A stretch of 64,000 bases of DNA, taken from positions 1 through 64,000 of the forward strand of contig JASMLX010000006.1 of the NCBI GenBank assembly GCA_030748495.1, given 5' to 3'. Positions within the stretch are counted from its first letter, which is position 1. Every line of letters begins with the position of its first letter. The notes beneath the pieces were generated by a model. It did no database searches and was not told where the DNA came from. It saw only the letters and a list, made by a program, of their open reading frames with translations. The stretch comes from Candidatus Poribacteria bacterium (GTDB lineage Bacteria > Poribacteria > WGA-4E > UBA9662). A program made the translations under genes and the position numbers. Below are positions 62,912 to 64,000 of this stretch, piece by piece.

Positions 62912-64000
62912 TGCCCTCAGTTTTGGTGATCCACCGAAAACCGAACGATTCGAATACCGACCTTGATTCTCGGGTTGAGACCTGTTCGAAAAAGCGACCT
63001 AGAAGGTGTTTATGTTTTGAATCTTTGGCAATTGCGTAAGGTTGAACAGCAGTAGTTGTCGCTTCACTAACGGGGTCGAGGCGAATTTCGATCAGGTCAA
63101 GGTGCGTAGCTAAATTATCAGGATTGCTCATCCCGTTAGATCTATAGACGATGACAGCGTCTAGTGATCCGGCCCTAACTTGATTGACCAGAAAGTCTCC
63201 TGTCGGTGAATCGACTTTGGTGTTTTTCAAGATCAGTTGATCCAGACCGTTAGCCTTTAACAGCACCTCAGTGAGCTTACCCAGAGCTGATTTTTCAGGG
63301 TGTGCTAATCCAACTGAAATGTTTGGTTTGGCGAGGTCCGCTAAGCCTTTTATCTGCTTTGGATTTCCCTTTTTGACCAAAATTACCATGTCGTTTTCGG
63401 TCAACCGTTTCGATGGCAAGAACCGGTCTTGTACTGTTTCCATGAAGGAGATATCGCAAGAGACGTAAGCCTCTGGTTTTTCACCTGCTTTCATTTGAGA
63501 AACCAGAATACCACAACCGTTGTAGACGGTATTGATCATCACTCCTTCACGCTCCTGAAAAGCATCTATTGCCCGTTGCAGCCCAGGTCGTAACATGGCA
63601 CCACTGTAGAGCAAAATTTCTGGATATTCTTGCCACAAGTCGGCTTCACCAATTGGCTGGTATTCCAAATCGGCAAAATGTTTCAGCCCTTTGTCCTTTG
63701 CACTTAGATATCGAGCAAATTTTAGCGATAACGTCGGCTTTCGACTACTAGATAGGATACCAATGGTAATAAGATAGCTTTTTTGATCGAACTCTCCAAC
63801 AGAAATACTATCGACCTGGTCGTATTGATTGGCGGTAGAATTCCAAATAATTCCTGCGTCCACTGCACCAAGACGAATATCGTTAGCCACATCATTAACG
63901 GTTGGTTTGAAGACTCTGGTGTGCTCTTTAAGTCGTTTCCAAACTTGATTTGCTTGCAAAACTTCTCTGGTTATACGACCGATAGCCGCAGCTTCAGGAT
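62901..64000 (-). CDS. modA: Tandem-domain ModA-like molybdate/tungstate-binding protein (5' end outside window)
   Basis: The frame is open to the right edge (PEAAAIGRITREVLQANQVW at 64000-63940), so the N terminus is missing. The visible part of about 365 residues holds the C-terminal half of one ModA-type domain (DIRLGAVDAGIIWNSTANQY to SRKPTLSLKFARYLSA). A complete second ModA domain follows (LLYSGAMLRPGLQRAIDAF, NTVYNGCGILVSQMKAGEKPEAYVSCD, in parts, and AGSLDAVIVYRSNGMSNPDNL). Two fused binding modules on one chain are unusual for ModA. The gene overlaps modB and leads the operon visible here. Confidence 0.85.
   Translation of the reverse strand, partial: PEAAAIGRITREVLQANQVWKRLKEHTRVFKPTVNDVANDIRLGAVDAGIIWNSTANQYDQVDSISVGEFDQKSYLITIGILSSSRKPTLSLKFARYLSAKDKGLKHFADLEYQPIGEADLWQEYPEILLYSGAMLRPGLQRAIDAFQEREGVMINTVYNGCGILVSQMKAGEKPEAYVSCDISFMETVQDRFLPSKRLTENDMVILVKKGNPKQIKGLADLAKPNISVGLAHPEKSALGKLTEVLLKANGLDQLILKNTKVDSPTGDFLVNQVRAGSLDAVIVYRSNGMSNPDNLATHLDLIEIRLDPVSEATTTAVQPYAIAKDSKHKHLLGRFFEQVSTRESRSVFESFGFRWITKTEGNDG

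Noticed and set aside
1..64000. tRNA, rRNA, CRISPR arrays, riboswitches, prophage or defence islands
   Set aside because: I looked for T-loop (GGTTCGAATC-like) signatures, regularly spaced repeats and phage or defence protein motifs and found none that stand up.

Overview
This window looks like part of the chromosome of an uncultivated bacterium. GC is moderate (by eye a little under 50%). The gene content fits a heterotrophic, glycan-degrading lineage such as Candidatus Poribacteria or a PVC/Poribacteria-like relative: several Gfo/Idh/MocA oxidoreductases, phytanoyl-CoA-type dioxygenases, DUF6785/DUF6784 and DUF4838 proteins, LamG/CBM-like secreted proteins, and many decayed insertion sequences. 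That assignment is an inference from family composition; no rRNA is present to confirm it. I recognised no tRNA, rRNA, CRISPR array or prophage.

Layout. 0-2.5 kb is wreckage: an LRR protein running off the left edge, a hybrid histidine kinase broken by stops and an IS5-family remnant, and a TolB-like fragment. 2.5-9 kb holds a BNR/sialidase-like protein, a galactonate-dehydratase-type enolase-superfamily enzyme, a large DUF6785 membrane protein and a membrane-anchored phosphodiester glycosidase-like protein. 10.2-14.4 kb is a likely operon of two CBS-domain proteins followed by a two-subunit 2-oxoacid:ferredoxin oxidoreductase. 14.4-16.1 kb contains an IS30 remnant. 16.1-20.5 kb is an old tandem segmental duplication running from within an aldo/keto reductase to within a serine beta-lactamase/esterase, with a secreted CBM-like protein in each copy. 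20.6-32.6 kb carries two phytanoyl-CoA-type dioxygenases, a BACON/YVTN lipoprotein, an Smr protein, a Gfo/Idh/MocA protein, a RibD-like reductase, a quinone oxidoreductase, a reduced MacB-like ABC pair and a eukaryote-like (PAPSS-type) ATP sulfurylase. 33-39.7 kb has a LamG protein with an in-frame TGA, three Gfo/Idh/MocA genes (one a pseudogene), a cupin and a cyclic-nucleotide-binding protein. 40.3-49 kb carries catabolic genes (Ldh2-type dehydrogenase, 3-hydroxybutyrate dehydrogenase-like SDR, M20 peptidase, DUF4838 protein, D-aminoacylase-like amidohydrolase) and a GC-rich foreign-looking island encoding a 2-keto-4-pentenoate hydratase. 49.1-56.9 kb is a complete oligopeptide ABC transporter with two tandem solute-binding proteins. 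57.5-59.8 kb holds a secreted mutarotase and an orphan rpsD. 60.2-64 kb is a tightly overlapping operon: tandem-domain ModA, ModB, ModC, a MoaD/ThiS-like sulfur carrier and an E1-like activating enzyme.

How the genes fit together. The transport and catabolic genes suggest scavenging of peptides, D-amino-acid derivatives, sugar acids and glycans, with 2-oxoacid oxidation through ferredoxin and molybdate or tungstate uptake coupled to cofactor sulfur transfer. The most unusual signals are: (1) a shared C-terminal motif on three otherwise different secreted proteins; (2) a sulfur-carrier protein whose Gly-Gly is followed by a 19-residue tail, inside a translationally coupled molybdate-uptake operon; and (3) repeated duplication of gene 3' ends flanking replaced or foreign DNA.
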